From Corallococcus soli (lineage in GTDB: Bacteria > Myxococcota > Myxococcia > Myxococcales > Myxococcaceae), in the NCBI RefSeq assembly GCF_014930455.1, contig NZ_JAAIYO010000004.1, positions 525,419 to 589,418 of the forward strand: a stretch of 64,000 nucleotides of DNA, given 5' to 3'. The notes below the pieces were generated by a model. The model saw only the letters and a program-made list of their open reading frames with translations, did not search any database and was not told the DNA's origin. Every line of letters starts with the position of its first letter. Position 1 is the first letter of the stretch. The translations under genes were made by a program, and so were the position numbers. Below are positions 11,501 through 20,560 of the stretch, piece after piece.

Positions 11501-14500
11501 TCGGGCAACTGGACCTACACGCTGCCCGTGAGCTTCACCGAAGGCTCGTACACGGTGACGGCGGTGTCCACGGACGCGGCGGGCAACACCAGCACGCAGG
11601 ATGACACCACCTTCACGGTGGATCTGACGCCGCCGACGGTGGCCATCACCGCGCCGGCCACCGGCACGGTCATCAACACCAACACGGTGGCGGTGACGGG
11701 CACGTCCGTCGGGGCGGCGTCCGTGACGCTGACCTTCGACGGCGTGGACTATGGCTCCATCCCGGTGGATGCGGCGGGCAACTGGACCTTCACGCCTCCG
11801 GGGACCTTGACCGATGGCACCACGTACTCCGCGACCGCGGTGGCCGTGGACGCGGCGGGCAACACCAGCACCCCCGCGACCACCACCTTCACGGTGGATC
11901 TGACGCCGCCGACGGTGGCCATCACCACGCCGGTCAATGGCTCCGCGATTGGCACCGACACTGTGACGGTGACGGGGACGTCCACGAGCGCGACGTCGGT
12001 GACGGTCACCTTCCAGGGCACCAACTACGGTCCCATCGCGGTGGACGCCTCAGGCAACTGGAGCCAGGCGCTGCCTGGCTCCCTGCCTGACGGCACGTAC
12101 ACCGTGACGGCTACGTCCACGGATGGCACGTCCACGAGCACGGTCGCGACCACCACCTTCACGGTGAACACGGCGCTGCCGACGGTGGCCATCACCACGC
12201 CGGCCACCGGTTCGACGACGACCAACCCGAACGTGACGGTGACGGGCACGGCCACGAACGCGACGACCGTGACGGTGACCTTCCAGGGCACCAACTACGG
12301 CCCCATCGTCGTGGATGCCTCGGGCAACTGGAGCCAGGCGCTCCCGGGCCCGCTGGCCGATGGCACGTACACGGTGACTGCGGTGTCCACGGACGGTACG
12401 GCGACGAGCACGACCGCGACCACCACCTTCACGGTGGACTCGACGGGCATGGTGGACACGGACGGCGACGGACTGCCGGACGCGGAGGAGTCCATCATCG
12501 GCACGGATCCGAACAATGCGGACACGGACGGCGACGGCATCCCCGACGGCATCGAGGTCAATGTCGGCAAGACGGATCCGCTGGACGATGACTCGGATGA
12601 CGACGGCATCACTGACGGCAATGAGGACAAGGACCACGACGGCATCGTCGATGCCGACGAGACCGATCCGAAGAATGCGGACACCGACGGTGACGGCCTG
12701 ACGGACGGCGTGGAACTGGGCCTCACCGAGCCCCAGGGCGACGACACCGACCCGTCGAAGTTCGTGGCGGACAAGGACCCGGCGACGACGACGAACCCGC
12801 TGGACGACGACTCGGATGACGACGGCCTCACGGACGGCAACGAGGACGCCAACCACGATGGCCGCGTGGACCCCACGGAGACGGACCCGAACAACATCGA
12901 CACGGACGGCGACGGCCTGACGGACGGCCTGGAACTGGGCCTCACCACGCCGCAGGGCACGGACACCGACCCGGCGAAGTTCGTCGCGGACCAGGACCCG
13001 TCGACGACGACGAACCCGCTCAACAAGGACACCGACGGTGGCAGCGTGTTCGACGGCATCGAGGACGCGGACCACAACGGCCGCGTGGACGTGCGGGAGA
13101 CGGATCCGAACAACCCCGCGGATGACAACGACGCGGACAACGACGGCATCAGCAACGAGCGGGAGGTTGAAGCCGGCACGGATCCGTTCGACTCCGACTC
13201 TGACGACGACGGAGTGCCGGACGGCATTGACGGGCTGACCGACACGGACGGCGACGGCATCATCGACGCGCTGGATCCGGACAGCGACAACGACGGCATC
13301 AACGACGGCACGGAGCTGGGCGTCACCACCGAGAACGTGCCGCCGGGCACCAACACGTCCTCGCCGAACTTCAAGCCGGACGCGGACCCGTCGACGAAGA
13401 CGGATCCGAAGAACCCGGACTCGGATGGCGATGGCCTGAAGGACGGCGAGGAGGATTCCAACCATGACGGCCGCCGCGCCGACACGGAGACGGATCCGAC
13501 GATGAAGGACACCGACCAGGGCGGCATCGACGACGGCGTGGAAGTGCAGGGCGGCTCCAACCCGCTCGACGCCAACGATGACTTCCTCGTCGTGGGCCAC
13601 GGTTGCAGCACGGGTGGGACGGGCTCGCTGGCGCCCTTCGCGCTGATGCTGCTGGCCCTGCCCCTGGTGGGCCGCCGCTTCCGCAAGGCCGGGCAGCTCC
13701 TGGCCCGGGCGGGCGGGGCGGTCGCCATGTTCGTGGCCGCGCTGTTCGCGGCCCCGGCAGCCCTGGCTCAGGCCGGGGCGGTGTCGCAGGCCATCGACGT
13801 GCAGCAGTACAAGCCGGGTCCGGGCGTGTCGGACGTGCTCGGCATGCACGGCGCGAAGGTGCAGCGGCACCTGGGGTGGAACGTGGGGCTTTCGGTCAAC
13901 TACGCCGACAAGCCGCTCAACTTCTTCGACCCCCGCAAGGACGAGTACGTCACCTCCCTGGTGAAGAGCCAGGTGGGCGTGGACCTGATGGGCGCGGTGG
14001 GCTTCCTCGACCGCTTCGAAATCGGCGTCGTGCTGCCCATCACCATCCAGGGCTCGGAGAACTCGCCGGCCGTGGACCCGTCGTTCGCCAACGGGGTGAG
14101 CGGCGGCGGCATCGGCGACCTTCGGTTCATCCCGAAGGCGCGGCTGCTGGAAGGTGAGGACTACGGCCTGTCGCTGGCGGTGCCCGTGTCGCTGCCCACC
14201 GGCGGCGCCTCGGACTTCCTCGGCGGGTCGGGCGTCTCCGTGAACCCGCGCTTGGTGGCCGAGTACGGCCGTCGCTTCCGGGTGCTGGCCAACCTGGGCG
14301 TGGACCTGCGCAAGTCGCAGCAGCTGCGCAACCTGAACACCGGCAACGCGCTGGCGTACGGGCTGGGCGCGGAGGTTCCCTTCGAACTGGGCAAGGTGCC
14401 CCTGGCCGTGGCGGCCACGCTGACGGGCGCCCTGGGCTTCAAGCAGCAGGACGAAGAGGAGATCCCGCTGGAGCTGCTCGCGGCCCTGAAGTACCGCGCG

Positions 14501-15421
14501 AAGAGCGGGCTCGCCGCCCACGTGGGCGCGGGCCCGGGCCTGACGCACGGCTACGGCACGCCCACCTTCCGCGTGCTCGCGGGCCTGGCCTACACCACCC
14601 CCGAGAGTGCCCCGGCGCCCCGGCCGGTGTGCCCGGAGGGGCCGGAGGACTTCGACGGCTTCCAGGACGCGGATGGCTGCGCGGACCCGGACAACGACAG
14701 CGACGGCATCCCGGACACGGCGGACAAGTGCCCGAACGAGCCGGAGACGGTCAACGAATACGAGGACGCCGACGGCTGCCCGGACACGAAGCCCGCGCCG
14801 CCTCCGCCTGCCCCGGTGGACACCGACGGCGACGGCCTGATGGACCCGGACGACAAGTGCCCCAACGCGCCCGAGGACAAGGACGGCTTCCAGGATGAGG
14901 ACGGCTGCCCGGACCCGGACAACGACAAGGACGGCATCGCGGACACGGCGGACAAGTGCCCGCTGGAGCCGGAGACCATCAACGGCGTCACCGACGAGGA
15001 CGGCTGCCCGGACAAGGGCAAGGTCAAGGTGACCGTCGAGGGTGAGCGCATCTTCATCCTGGAGAAGGTCTACTTCGCCACGAACAAGGACGTCATCCTG
15101 CCGCGCTCGTTCCCGCTGCTGAAGCAGGTGGCCGCCGTGCTGCGCGCCAACCCGCAGGTGGAGCTGCTGCGCATCGAGGGCCACACGGACGACCAGGGCA
15201 AGGACGCCGCCAACCTGGACCTGTCCAAGCGCCGCGCCGCCAACGTGCGCACGTTCCTGGTGAACGAGGGCATCGCCGCGGAGCGCCTGGAGTCCGAGGG
15301 CTTCGGCGAAACGAAGCCGGTGGACACCAACAAGACGGCCGCGGGCCGCGAGAACAACCGCCGCGTGGAGTTCAACATCCTGAAGCTGGGCAAGGTCGAA
15401 ATCGAGCGTCCGGCCCCGTAG
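8549..15421 (+). CDS. Giant surface protein: Ig-like repeats, TSP3 repeats, MYXO-CTERM-like tail fused to an OmpA-family barrel protein
   Basis: 2290 residues. Order of parts: signal peptide (1-~36, ending SPAMA); Gly-rich beta-helix-like region (~38-470); nine ~91-residue Ig-like units, most starting PTVAI (~480-1300); acidic TSP3/calcium-type repeats with DxDxDG motifs (~1302-1680); a MYXO-CTERM-like segment with Cys at 1686, a hydrophobic stretch and Arg-Arg at 1709-1710; then a second signal-peptide-like hydrophobic segment ending AALAQ (~1719-1741) with an in-frame ATG at 13727; an outer-membrane barrel region (~1745-2015); more TSP3 repeats (~2020-2155); and an OmpA C-terminal peptidoglycan-binding domain (~2165-2285, with [12 protein letters not shown]). 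The N-terminal half resembles proteins annotated in myxobacteria as AgmC-like (weak recollection). It looks like two former genes joined in frame. No stop codon separates the halves. The start has only a weak ribosome site. Confidence 0.85.
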   Translation: MTPQKTSRLLTPLTGARRSAAGLLALLCAVFMASPAMAEPDTFGLGNGTDGALNVTTANQVVNTYTRLNANAGVGTTSLTVTDTAGFGADDLVMVFQSTGYTEAVTSGAPGPFNFASNAVGNWQFVRVSQVVDDTQLVLASALTASFTGGDANLDAIRSSAQVIRVPEYTSVTINPGASIAAKAWSNDVDHTDNLGGIVVFLATGTVTNNGAITASGAGFRGGEYFNGSGDDCSGLDEEWEGGAIKGEGVVPGRFKVPESFPVAEGTAGRGNILHAGGGGVCHNSGGGGGGNGGAGGIGGRTWTGDEPTPSRPVGGLGGGQMTFSPATRLLFGGGGGSGHGNDGAGGGGGNAGGIVFVRGAALAGSGNITADGLNGVASQNDAAGGGGAGGTISLKFDGALSCNGTGRLSASGGSGGNSVFETPHGTGGGGGGGNILLQGTTLSCVTSVARGEAGTQGTPSAPDGATYGAAPGNPGVINLPPTVTTPANGSSTSNTTPAITGTTPGGGNQTVNIYVDGALVGTTTSDAAGNYTFTPPVLSPGPHTVYAVSVTAGITSPQSNTNTFTVTGVTTVPTVAITAPANGSTTTNPNVTVTGTSANATSVTVTFQGTNYGPFAVDASGNWSGALPGPLANGTYTVTATSTDGTNTSTAATSTFTVNGTLPTVAITTPANGTTINTPNVTVTGTSTGASFVTLSFDNTSYGPIPVDAAGNWSYALPGPLTDGSYSVTVVSVDTAGNTSTPATSTFTLDATAPTVAISTPANGSTVGTSTVTVVGTSTGATSVTVTFQGTNYGPIPVDASGNWSQALPGPLAAGSYTVTAVSTDAAGNTSTTATSTFTVAEATTPTVAITTPVNNTSVGTSTVTVTGTSTNATSVTLSFDSASYGPVAVDAAGNWSYTLPGPLDEDTYTVTAVSVNGAGTPSAPATSTFTVDLTAPTVAISTPVDGAVLNSSTVTVTGTSTGATSVTLTYGSTTYSSIPVDASGNWTYTLPVSFTEGSYTVTAVSTDAAGNTSTQDDTTFTVDLTPPTVAITAPATGTVINTNTVAVTGTSVGAASVTLTFDGVDYGSIPVDAAGNWTFTPPGTLTDGTTYSATAVAVDAAGNTSTPATTTFTVDLTPPTVAITTPVNGSAIGTDTVTVTGTSTSATSVTVTFQGTNYGPIAVDASGNWSQALPGSLPDGTYTVTATSTDGTSTSTVATTTFTVNTALPTVAITTPATGSTTTNPNVTVTGTATNATTVTVTFQGTNYGPIVVDASGNWSQALPGPLADGTYTVTAVSTDGTATSTTATTTFTVDSTGMVDTDGDGLPDAEESIIGTDPNNADTDGDGIPDGIEVNVGKTDPLDDDSDDDGITDGNEDKDHDGIVDADETDPKNADTDGDGLTDGVELGLTEPQGDDTDPSKFVADKDPATTTNPLDDDSDDDGLTDGNEDANHDGRVDPTETDPNNIDTDGDGLTDGLELGLTTPQGTDTDPAKFVADQDPSTTTNPLNKDTDGGSVFDGIEDADHNGRVDVRETDPNNPADDNDADNDGISNEREVEAGTDPFDSDSDDDGVPDGIDGLTDTDGDGIIDALDPDSDNDGINDGTELGVTTENVPPGTNTSSPNFKPDADPSTKTDPKNPDSDGDGLKDGEEDSNHDGRRADTETDPTMKDTDQGGIDDGVEVQGGSNPLDANDDFLVVGHGCSTGGTGSLAPFALMLLALPLVGRRFRKAGQLLARAGGAVAMFVAALFAAPAALAQAGAVSQAIDVQQYKPGPGVSDVLGMHGAKVQRHLGWNVGLSVNYADKPLNFFDPRKDEYVTSLVKSQVGVDLMGAVGFLDRFEIGVVLPITIQGSENSPAVDPSFANGVSGGGIGDLRFIPKARLLEGEDYGLSLAVPVSLPTGGASDFLGGSGVSVNPRLVAEYGRRFRVLANLGVDLRKSQQLRNLNTGNALAYGLGAEVPFELGKVPLAVAATLTGALGFKQQDEEEIPLELLAALKYRAKSGLAAHVGAGPGLTHGYGTPTFRVLAGLAYTTPESAPAPRPVCPEGPEDFDGFQDADGCADPDNDSDGIPDTADKCPNEPETVNEYEDADGCPDTKPAPPPPAPVDTDGDGLMDPDDKCPNAPEDKDGFQDEDGCPDPDNDKDGIADTADKCPLEPETINGVTDEDGCPDKGKVKVTVEGERIFILEKVYFATNKDVILPRSFPLLKQVAAVLRANPQVELLRIEGHTDDQGKDAANLDLSKRRAANVRTFLVNEGIAAERLESEGFGETKPVDTNKTAAGRENNRRVEFNILKLGKVEIERPAP
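9985..12445 (+). repeat. Nine ~273-bp tandem Ig-like repeat units
   Basis: Units of ~91 codons recur with strongly conserved DNA, for example ACGGTGGCCATCACC at the start of eight units and GGCAACTGGA in their middle. The first unit is divergent (no PTVAI). Conservation at the DNA level implies recent duplication or gene conversion. Confidence 0.85.
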
Positions 15422-15446
15422 TCCTCCACCGTCGTGCTTGAACGCG

Positions 15447-15481
15447 AAGGCCCGGTTCCCGTAGAGGGAGCCGGGCCTTTT
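15447..15481 (+). terminator. Strong intrinsic terminator after the giant surface gene
   Basis: AAGGCCCGGttCCC / GGGagCCGGGCCTTTT: a long GC-rich stem with a GTAGA loop and a terminal run of four T. It begins 26 bases past the stop codon and isolates ftsZ transcription from upstream. Confidence 0.88.
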
Positions 15482-15600
15482 CGTCATCCGGACCCCGTCG
15501 TCACACGTCCACCCGCGTACGCGGCACGCACAACCGACCACGGCGAGTCATGCGCGCGAGTCAAGAGGGCGTTTCACCCACCGCGGCGCACGCATGACTG

Positions 15601-15629
15601 CTGACGCCGCGCGCGTAAGTGGGCGTCAG
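15601..15629. promoter_or_regulatory. Inverted repeat CTGACGCC...GGCGTCAG in the ftsZ upstream region
   Basis: Perfect 8-bp arms separated by 13 bases, 131 bases before the ftsZ ATG. A second perfect 8-bp pair, GTCATGCG (15547-15554) and CGCATGAC (15591-15598), lies just upstream. These could be operator sites or leader hairpins. The 338-base gap (15422-15759) otherwise holds the terminator and no gene. Confidence 0.35.
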
Positions 15630-15759
15630 GACTCGACACCGCAGCAGGGCGCTACAGGCTGGTAGCGGAATACTTGCCAAAGCGCCCGACTTCCTGATGA
15701 TTGTCGACGGCGGCAGTCATCGCGGACGGCGCCGCGGTGCTTCCGCCACGAGGAACGAC

Positions 15760-16989
15760 ATGGACCAGTTCGAGCAGAACAAGCAGGCCGCGAAGATTCG
15801 TGTCGTGGGCGCGGGTGGGGCGGGCTGCAACGCGGTCAACACGATGATTCTGTCGAAGCTGGACCGCGTGGACTTCATCGCCGCCAACACCGATGTCCAG
15901 GCGCTCGCCGCCAGCAAGGCGCCCACCCGGCTGCAGCTGGGCCAGGCCCTCACCAAGGGGCTGGGCGCCGGCGCCAACCCGGAGATGGGCCGCGAGGCCG
16001 CCCTGGAGTCGCGCGATCAGATCGCCGCGGTGCTGGAAGGCGCCGACATGGTCTTCGTCACGGCCGGCATGGGCGGTGGCACCGGCACGGGCGCCGCGCC
16101 CATCATCGCGGACATCGCCAAGAGCCTGGGCTGCCTCACCGTCGGCGTCGTCACCAAGCCCTTCCTGTTCGAAGGCAACAAGCGCCGCAAGCAGGCCGAG
16201 CAGGGCATCGTGGAGCTCAAGGCCGCGGTGGACACGCTCATCACCATCCCCAACCAGCGGTTGCTGTCGCTCTCCAATGAGCCCATGCCGCTCCTGGAGA
16301 CGTTCAAGCGCGCGGACGAGGTCCTGCTCAACGCCGTGCAGGGCATCAGCGATCTCATCCAGTACCACGGCTACATCAACGTGGACTTCGCGGACGTGAA
16401 GACCATCATGAGCGACAAGGGCCTGGCGCTCATGGGCACGGGCAACGCCTGCGGCGACCGGCGCGCGGTCATCGCCATGCAGCAGGCCATCTCCAGCCCG
16501 CTGCTGGAGGACGTCTCCATCGACGGCGCCACCGGCCTGCTCATCAACATCACTGGCGGCCGCGACATGACCCTGCAGGAGGTCAACGAGGCGCTGACGC
16601 TGGTGCACGACGCGGCGGACGGCGAGGCGGAGATCATCTTCGGGTCGCTCATCGACGAGCAGATCCAGGACGAGGTGAAGATCACCATCATCGCCACGGG
16701 CTTCGTGCACCGCGAGGCGGCGAAGGTGCGGCCCATGGCGCAGGTGGTCCAGGTCCCGCTGCCCAGCCGTCCGGCGCCGTCGGTGCTGTCCTCCTCCCGC
16801 GAGGAGGTGGCCAGCCTGGTCCCGGCGAAGGGCACGCCCCGTCCGTCGATGTCCACCGTGGAGAACCCGAAGTCCTCCATGCAGAGCGCGCGCACGTCGG
16901 TGGTGAAGGACGCGCCGCTACCCCTGGACGAGGATCAGTTCGACATCCCGACGTTCCTGCGCCGCCAGGGCCAGACGGAGCTGCCGTAG
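15760..16989 (+). CDS. ftsZ: FtsZ, tubulin-like cell-division GTPase
   Basis: 409 residues from the ATG at 15760, which has a GAGGA ribosome site 6 bases upstream; an upstream in-frame GTG extension lacks family sequence. FtsZ polymerises at mid-cell and recruits the divisome. The GTP-binding tubulin signature [10 protein letters not shown] is at ~104-113, the N-terminal nucleotide loop [12 protein letters not shown] at ~16-27, and the T7 synergy-loop region [11 protein letters not shown] at ~207-217. A ~60-residue variable linker leads to the conserved C-terminal peptide [10 protein letters not shown] that binds FtsA and ZipA-like partners. It is transcribed apart from ftsQA, behind a strong terminator. 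Confidence 0.98.
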   Translation: MDQFEQNKQAAKIRVVGAGGAGCNAVNTMILSKLDRVDFIAANTDVQALAASKAPTRLQLGQALTKGLGAGANPEMGREAALESRDQIAAVLEGADMVFVTAGMGGGTGTGAAPIIADIAKSLGCLTVGVVTKPFLFEGNKRRKQAEQGIVELKAAVDTLITIPNQRLLSLSNEPMPLLETFKRADEVLLNAVQGISDLIQYHGYINVDFADVKTIMSDKGLALMGTGNACGDRRAVIAMQQAISSPLLEDVSIDGATGLLINITGGRDMTLQEVNEALTLVHDAADGEAEIIFGSLIDEQIQDEVKITIIATGFVHREAAKVRPMAQVVQVPLPSRPAPSVLSSSREEVASLVPAKGTPRPSMSTVENPKSSMQSARTSVVKDAPLPLDEDQFDIPTFLRRQGQTELP

Positions 16990-17001
16990 TCGGGCAGGCG
17001 C

Positions 17002-17388
17002 CTAACGGCGGGGGAGGCGGGCGACGCTCGCCGTGCCCCGGCCAGTGAGGCGGTCACAGCGGGTGAACAGGCCGTCCACCTCGTTGTAGAGCGCGTCGAT
17101 GCGCTCCGACGCACGGGGGGCGGGCAGGACGCCACTGCCGGCCAGCTCCTCCAGCTTGGGGCCAACGCGCTGCAGCAGTTGGAGGGCCTTCAGGAGCGAG
17201 CGGCCCTGCTTCGTGCCGTCCGGCGTGAAGAGGGTGCCACCCTGGTAGAGCGTCACCAGGTTGGCGCGAGTGTCCTGCACCCGCTCGTTGAGCCGGGTGC
17301 GGTACAAATCCAGACGGCGAGCGCGACGGGCACCATGCAGGTCCACGACGCCTTCCGTTCCTGTCGAGGGAGGCTTCACGTCGGGCAA
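17002..17388 (-). CDS. Hypothetical protein, small basic, unrecognised
   Basis: About 128 residues, convergent with ftsZ and divergent from the biotin carboxylase gene. I do not recognise the family. It is rich in Arg and Leu and predicted helical, with no signal peptide or membrane segment; the stretch DLYRTRLNERVQDTRANL looks like an amphipathic helix. The TTG at 17388 gives the longest form; a GTG at 17379 is an alternative, and neither has a good ribosome site. GC-rich third positions support it as a real gene. Confidence 0.6.
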   Translation of the reverse strand: MPDVKPPSTGTEGVVDLHGARRARRLDLYRTRLNERVQDTRANLVTLYQGGTLFTPDGTKQGRSLLKALQLLQRVGPKLEELAGSGVLPAPRASERIDALYNEVDGLFTRCDRLTGRGTASVARLPRR

Positions 17389-17519
17389 GGTACGCCAGGG
17401 GTCCGCAGGCCCGCAAATTTACTGGACTGTACGGACCTGTTGCGCGACTGCCCGAGCGCTTGTCAGGCAGGGGGGTGGGGGTTAGTTTGGCCGCCCTTCG
17501 CAACGCCGGGGTTTCCGCC

Positions 17520-18869
17520 ATGTTCCAGAAGCTGCTCATCGCCAACCGGGGTGAAATCGCGCGCCGCATCGGGACGGTGGCCCGGGGAATGGGCGTCCGT
17601 ACGGTCGCCGTGCACTCGGACGCGGACGCGACGCTGCCCTTCGTGAAGGAAGCGGACGAAGCGGTGCGCATCGGTCCCGCGCCCGCGAAGGACAGCTACC
17701 TGAGCATCCCCGCCATCCTGGAGGCGGCGAAGAAGACGGGCGCGCAGGCCGTGCACCCGGGCTACGGCTTCCTGTCGGAGAACGGCGAGTTCGCGCAGGC
17801 ATGCAAGGACGCGGGCCTGGTGTTCGTGGGGCCGCCGCCGGAGGCCATGGCGCGGATGAAGGACAAGAGCCAGGCGCGCAAGCTGGTGTCCGCCGCGGGC
17901 GTGCCGGTGGTGCCGGGCAGCGACGGCGTGCTGCCGGACGTGCAGAGCGCCCTGGAGGCCGCGGAGCGCATCGGCTATCCGGTGCTGTGCAAGGCCGCCA
18001 GCGGCGGTGGCGGCATCGGCATGGCGGCGGCGAACAACCCTGCGGAGCTGGAGAAGGTGTACCGCCAGTGCACGGATCGCGCGAAGGCCGCCTTCGGCCG
18101 CGAGGGCGTGTACCTGGAGCGCTACTTCCCCGCGCCCCGCCACATCGAGGTCCAGATTCTCGGGGACACCCACGGCCACCTCATCCACGGCCTGGAGCGC
18201 GAGTGCTCCATCCAGCGCCGGCACCAGAAGGTGGTGGAGGAGGCCCCGTCGGTGCTGTTCGCCAACGGGAAGAACCCAGCGCTGTCGGAGCAGCTCTTCA
18301 CGGCGGCCGTCACTGCGGCGAAGGCGTTCGGCTACGCGAACGCGGGCACGGTGGAGTTCCTGTATTCGGACGGACAGGTGTACTTCATCGAAATGAACGC
18401 CCGGCTCCAGGTGGAGCACCCGGTGACGGAGCTGACCACGGGCCTGGACCTCATCGGCTGGCAGCTGCGCATCGCGGCGGGCGAGCACCTGACGGTGAAG
18501 CAGGAGGACGTGAAGCGCCGGGGCGCCGCGCTGGAGTTCCGCATCTACGCGGAGGACCCGGTGAAGTACTTCCCGTCCCCCGGCCCGCTGAAGGTGTACC
18601 AGCCGCCCACGGGCGAGGGCGTGCGCCTGGACTCCGGCTATGCCGAGGGCGACGTGGTGACGCCGAACTACGACCCGATGATCGCGAAGCTCATCATCAC
18701 CGGCGCCACCCGCGACGAGGCGATTGCCCGCGCGGTGAAGGCGCTGGAGGACTTCCGCATCGAAGGCATCAAGACGAACATCCCGCTGCACCTGCGCATC
18801 CTGAAGGACCCCGCCTTCAGCGCCGGTGAGCTGGACACGCACTTCCTGGATCATCACGCGAAGCCGTAG
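17520..18869 (+). CDS. accC: Biotin carboxylase subunit of an acyl-CoA carboxylase
   Basis: ATP-dependent carboxylation of biotin on a carrier protein. 449 residues, the usual length for a stand-alone biotin carboxylase. Motifs: the N-terminal KLLIANRGEIARRI (~3-16), the HPGYGFLSEN segment (~79-88), the ATP-grasp glycine loop KAASGGGGIGM (~159-169), IQRRHQKVVEEAPS (~236-249) and the active-site stretch FIEMNARLQVEHPVTE (~288-303). A separate 70-residue biotin carrier and an enoyl-CoA hydratase follow. This order resembles Bacillus yngHA-yngHB-yngF, so the substrate may be 3-methylcrotonyl-CoA rather than acetyl-CoA. No carboxyltransferase gene is in the window. Confidence 0.92.
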   Translation: MFQKLLIANRGEIARRIGTVARGMGVRTVAVHSDADATLPFVKEADEAVRIGPAPAKDSYLSIPAILEAAKKTGAQAVHPGYGFLSENGEFAQACKDAGLVFVGPPPEAMARMKDKSQARKLVSAAGVPVVPGSDGVLPDVQSALEAAERIGYPVLCKAASGGGGIGMAAANNPAELEKVYRQCTDRAKAAFGREGVYLERYFPAPRHIEVQILGDTHGHLIHGLERECSIQRRHQKVVEEAPSVLFANGKNPALSEQLFTAAVTAAKAFGYANAGTVEFLYSDGQVYFIEMNARLQVEHPVTELTTGLDLIGWQLRIAAGEHLTVKQEDVKRRGAALEFRIYAEDPVKYFPSPGPLKVYQPPTGEGVRLDSGYAEGDVVTPNYDPMIAKLIITGATRDEAIARAVKALEDFRIEGIKTNIPLHLRILKDPAFSAGELDTHFLDHHAKP

Positions 18870-18871
18870 GG

Positions 18872-18897
18872 AGCGCGGCAGGCCGCGCTTCGTTTTT
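18872..18897 (+). terminator. Intrinsic terminator between biotin carboxylase and carrier genes
   Basis: AGCGCGGCAGGCCGCGCT is a perfect short-loop hairpin directly followed by TCGTTTTTC. It begins three bases after the stop codon. Since the carrier gene lies only ~30 bases further on, it may act as a partial terminator adjusting the carrier-to-carboxylase ratio. Confidence 0.7.
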
Positions 18898-18920
18898 CAC
18901 ACCCGAGGAGGGACTGGTTC

Positions 18921-19133
18921 ATGGCGGACGTTGCGGCGCACATCACAGGAACGGTGTGGAAGATCGAGGTGAAGGTCGGCGACAAGGTGGAGCCCGGCAC
19001 CACGCTCGTCATCCTCGAGTCGATGAAGATGGAGATGCCGGTGGAGACCGAGGAGGGCGGCACGGTGAAGGAGATCCGCTGCAAGGAAGCGCAGCCGGTC
19101 AACGAGGGCGACGTCCTCGTAGTGCTCGAGTAG
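18921..19133 (+). CDS. Biotin/lipoyl attachment carrier protein (BCCP-like, 70 residues)
   Basis: A minimal biotinyl domain. The acceptor lysine lies in LESMKMEMPVE (~34-44), the classical biotinylation motif. There is no Ala/Pro-rich N-terminal extension as in E. coli AccB, so it matches the short BLAP/YngHB type. The start has a strong GAGGAGGG ribosome site. It is presumably the substrate of the upstream biotin carboxylase and, by position, part of the same acyl-CoA carboxylase. Confidence 0.92.
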   Translation: MADVAAHITGTVWKIEVKVGDKVEPGTTLVILESMKMEMPVETEEGGTVKEIRCKEAQPVNEGDVLVVLE

Positions 19134-19160
19134 TCCGGGCACCGGTCCCAGGAGACGGCG

Positions 19161-19925
19161 ATGGAGCCCACGCTGGAAGTGGAGGACCGCGAGGGCGGCG
19201 TCCGGGTGCTCACCGTCTCCAACCCCTCGCGGCGCAATGCCCTCAATGACGAGCTGCTGGCCCGCCTGGACGCGGCGCTGGAGCCGGCCCCCCACGTCCG
19301 CGTGCTGCTGGTGCGCGGGCAGGGAGGGCACTTCTGCGCGGGCTATGACCTGACGCACCTGGGCCCGCCCGGCGAGGACGGCCGGCTGCCGGATGACCCG
19401 CTGGTGGCGTGCCTCCTGAAGCTGGAGCGGCACCCGGTGCCGTCGGTCGCGCTGGTGCAGGGCGGCGCGGTGGGGGCGGGCTTCGACCTGGCGGCCTCCT
19501 GCGACTTCCGCGTGGGCGCCCAGGACGCCTTCTTCCTCATGCCTCCCGCCCGGCTGGGCATCGTGTACTCGCCGGAGGGGCTGGCGCGCGCGGTGCGGCT
19601 GGTGGGGCTTTCACGGGCCAAGCAACTGTTTCTCACCGCGCGGCGGCTGCCGGCGGCGGAGGCCCTGGCGTGGGGGCTCCTGGACGCGTGTCCGGAGGAC
19701 GCGGAGGCGCATGCGCTGGCGCTGTGCGCGACGCTGGCGGCGCACGCTCCGAGGGCGGTGTCGGGGATGAAGGAGGCGTTCGGGCTGCTGGCGCGCTCCG
19801 GCCTGTCACCGGAGGACGTCGCGCGGCTGCGTCAGGTGCGCGGCGAGGCGTTTGGCAGCGAGGATGCGAAGGAGGGGCGCGCGGCCTTCTTGGAGAAGCG
19901 CGCGCCCCTGTTCAACGGGCGCTAG
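19161..19925 (+). CDS. Enoyl-CoA hydratase/isomerase family protein
   Basis: 254 residues of the crotonase fold. The oxyanion-hole segments GHFCAGYDLTHL (~55-66) and GGAVGAGFDLAASCDF (~101-116) are clear. The second Glu typical of hydratases is not evident in the MPPARLGIVYSPEG block, so isomerase or another crotonase chemistry is possible. Association with the biotin carboxylase and carrier suggests methylglutaconyl-CoA hydratase of leucine breakdown (inference). Its stop codon overlaps the stop of the convergent response-regulator gene by 3 bases. Confidence 0.85.
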   Translation: MEPTLEVEDREGGVRVLTVSNPSRRNALNDELLARLDAALEPAPHVRVLLVRGQGGHFCAGYDLTHLGPPGEDGRLPDDPLVACLLKLERHPVPSVALVQGGAVGAGFDLAASCDFRVGAQDAFFLMPPARLGIVYSPEGLARAVRLVGLSRAKQLFLTARRLPAAEALAWGLLDACPEDAEAHALALCATLAAHAPRAVSGMKEAFGLLARSGLSPEDVARLRQVRGEAFGSEDAKEGRAAFLEKRAPLFNGR

Positions 19926-20515
19926 GTGTCGCCGAACAGCTCGCCCATGCGCAACTGGAGCGCGGAGGCGATCTTGTAGAGCGACGAGATGGACGCGGAG
20001 GACTCCGCGCGCTCAATCTGCGACAGCAGGGACACGGACAGGCCGGTGCGGCGGGCAAGCTGCTTGAGCGTGAGCTCCTGCGTCTTGCGGGCGTCGCGGA
20101 TGGTGCGGCCAATGGCACGGTGAAGGTCCGCCTCCGGGTCTTGCGACAGACCCTTCTTCTGGAGCGCGTTGCGCACGGCGGCCGTGAACTGCTCCGGCTC
20201 CATGGGCTTCTTCACGTAGTCGGACGCCTGCGCCTTGAGCGAGGCGACCGCCGTGTCCACCGTGGGGTAGGCGGTGGCGACGATGACCGCGATGTCCGTG
20301 TCGTACTTGCGGATGAGCTCCAGCACTTCGGTGCCCGACATCTGCGGCATCATCATGTCGAGGATGACGAGGTGGAAGTCGGAGCCCCGGAGGATGTCCA
20401 CCGTCTGGGTGGGGTCGGTGGTGGTGACCACCTCGTAGCCCTCGCGGGTCAGCACCAGCTTGAGGTAGTCGCAGTTGTCCTGCTCGTCATCAACTACCAG
20501 GATGCGAATCTGCAC
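19922..20515 (-). CDS. Response regulator: receiver domain plus XRE-type helix-turn-helix
   Basis: 197 residues from the GTG at 20515, which has a GAGGAG ribosome site; a longer in-frame start at 20533 lacks one. Receiver domain ~1-120: acidic pocket VVDDEQDN, phospho-acceptor Asp in VILDMMMPQMSG, conserved Thr/Ala in VATAYPT, and Lys in YVKKPM. A Cro/C1-type helix-turn-helix follows (~145-195: LKQLARRTGLSVSLLSQIERAES, residues split here only by description). The combination is uncommon next to the usual NarL or OmpR outputs. No histidine kinase is adjacent, so it is an orphan regulator. Confidence 0.9.
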   Translation of the reverse strand: MQIRILVVDDEQDNCDYLKLVLTREGYEVVTTTDPTQTVDILRGSDFHLVILDMMMPQMSGTEVLELIRKYDTDIAVIVATAYPTVDTAVASLKAQASDYVKKPMEPEQFTAAVRNALQKKGLSQDPEADLHRAIGRTIRDARKTQELTLKQLARRTGLSVSLLSQIERAESSASISSLYKIASALQLRMGELFGDT

Positions 20516-20560
20516 AGCGTCTCCTCGCTGCAAGGTTGAGGGAAGTGCTGCGGGGGGGAG

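Noticed and set aside
10141..12294. Ten short antisense frames on the Ig repeats
   Set aside because: They repeat with the same ~270-base period as the sense repeats and only mirror them.
12050..15541. Antisense open frame of over 1100 codons opposite the giant gene
   Set aside because: It is the mirror of a GC-biased, stop-poor coding strand; low-complexity Val/Arg/His sequence, no family motif, no start context.
17054..17671. 205-codon minus frame across the hypothetical and biotin carboxylase starts
   Set aside because: It overlaps the conserved N-terminus of biotin carboxylase on the other strand and shows shadow composition.
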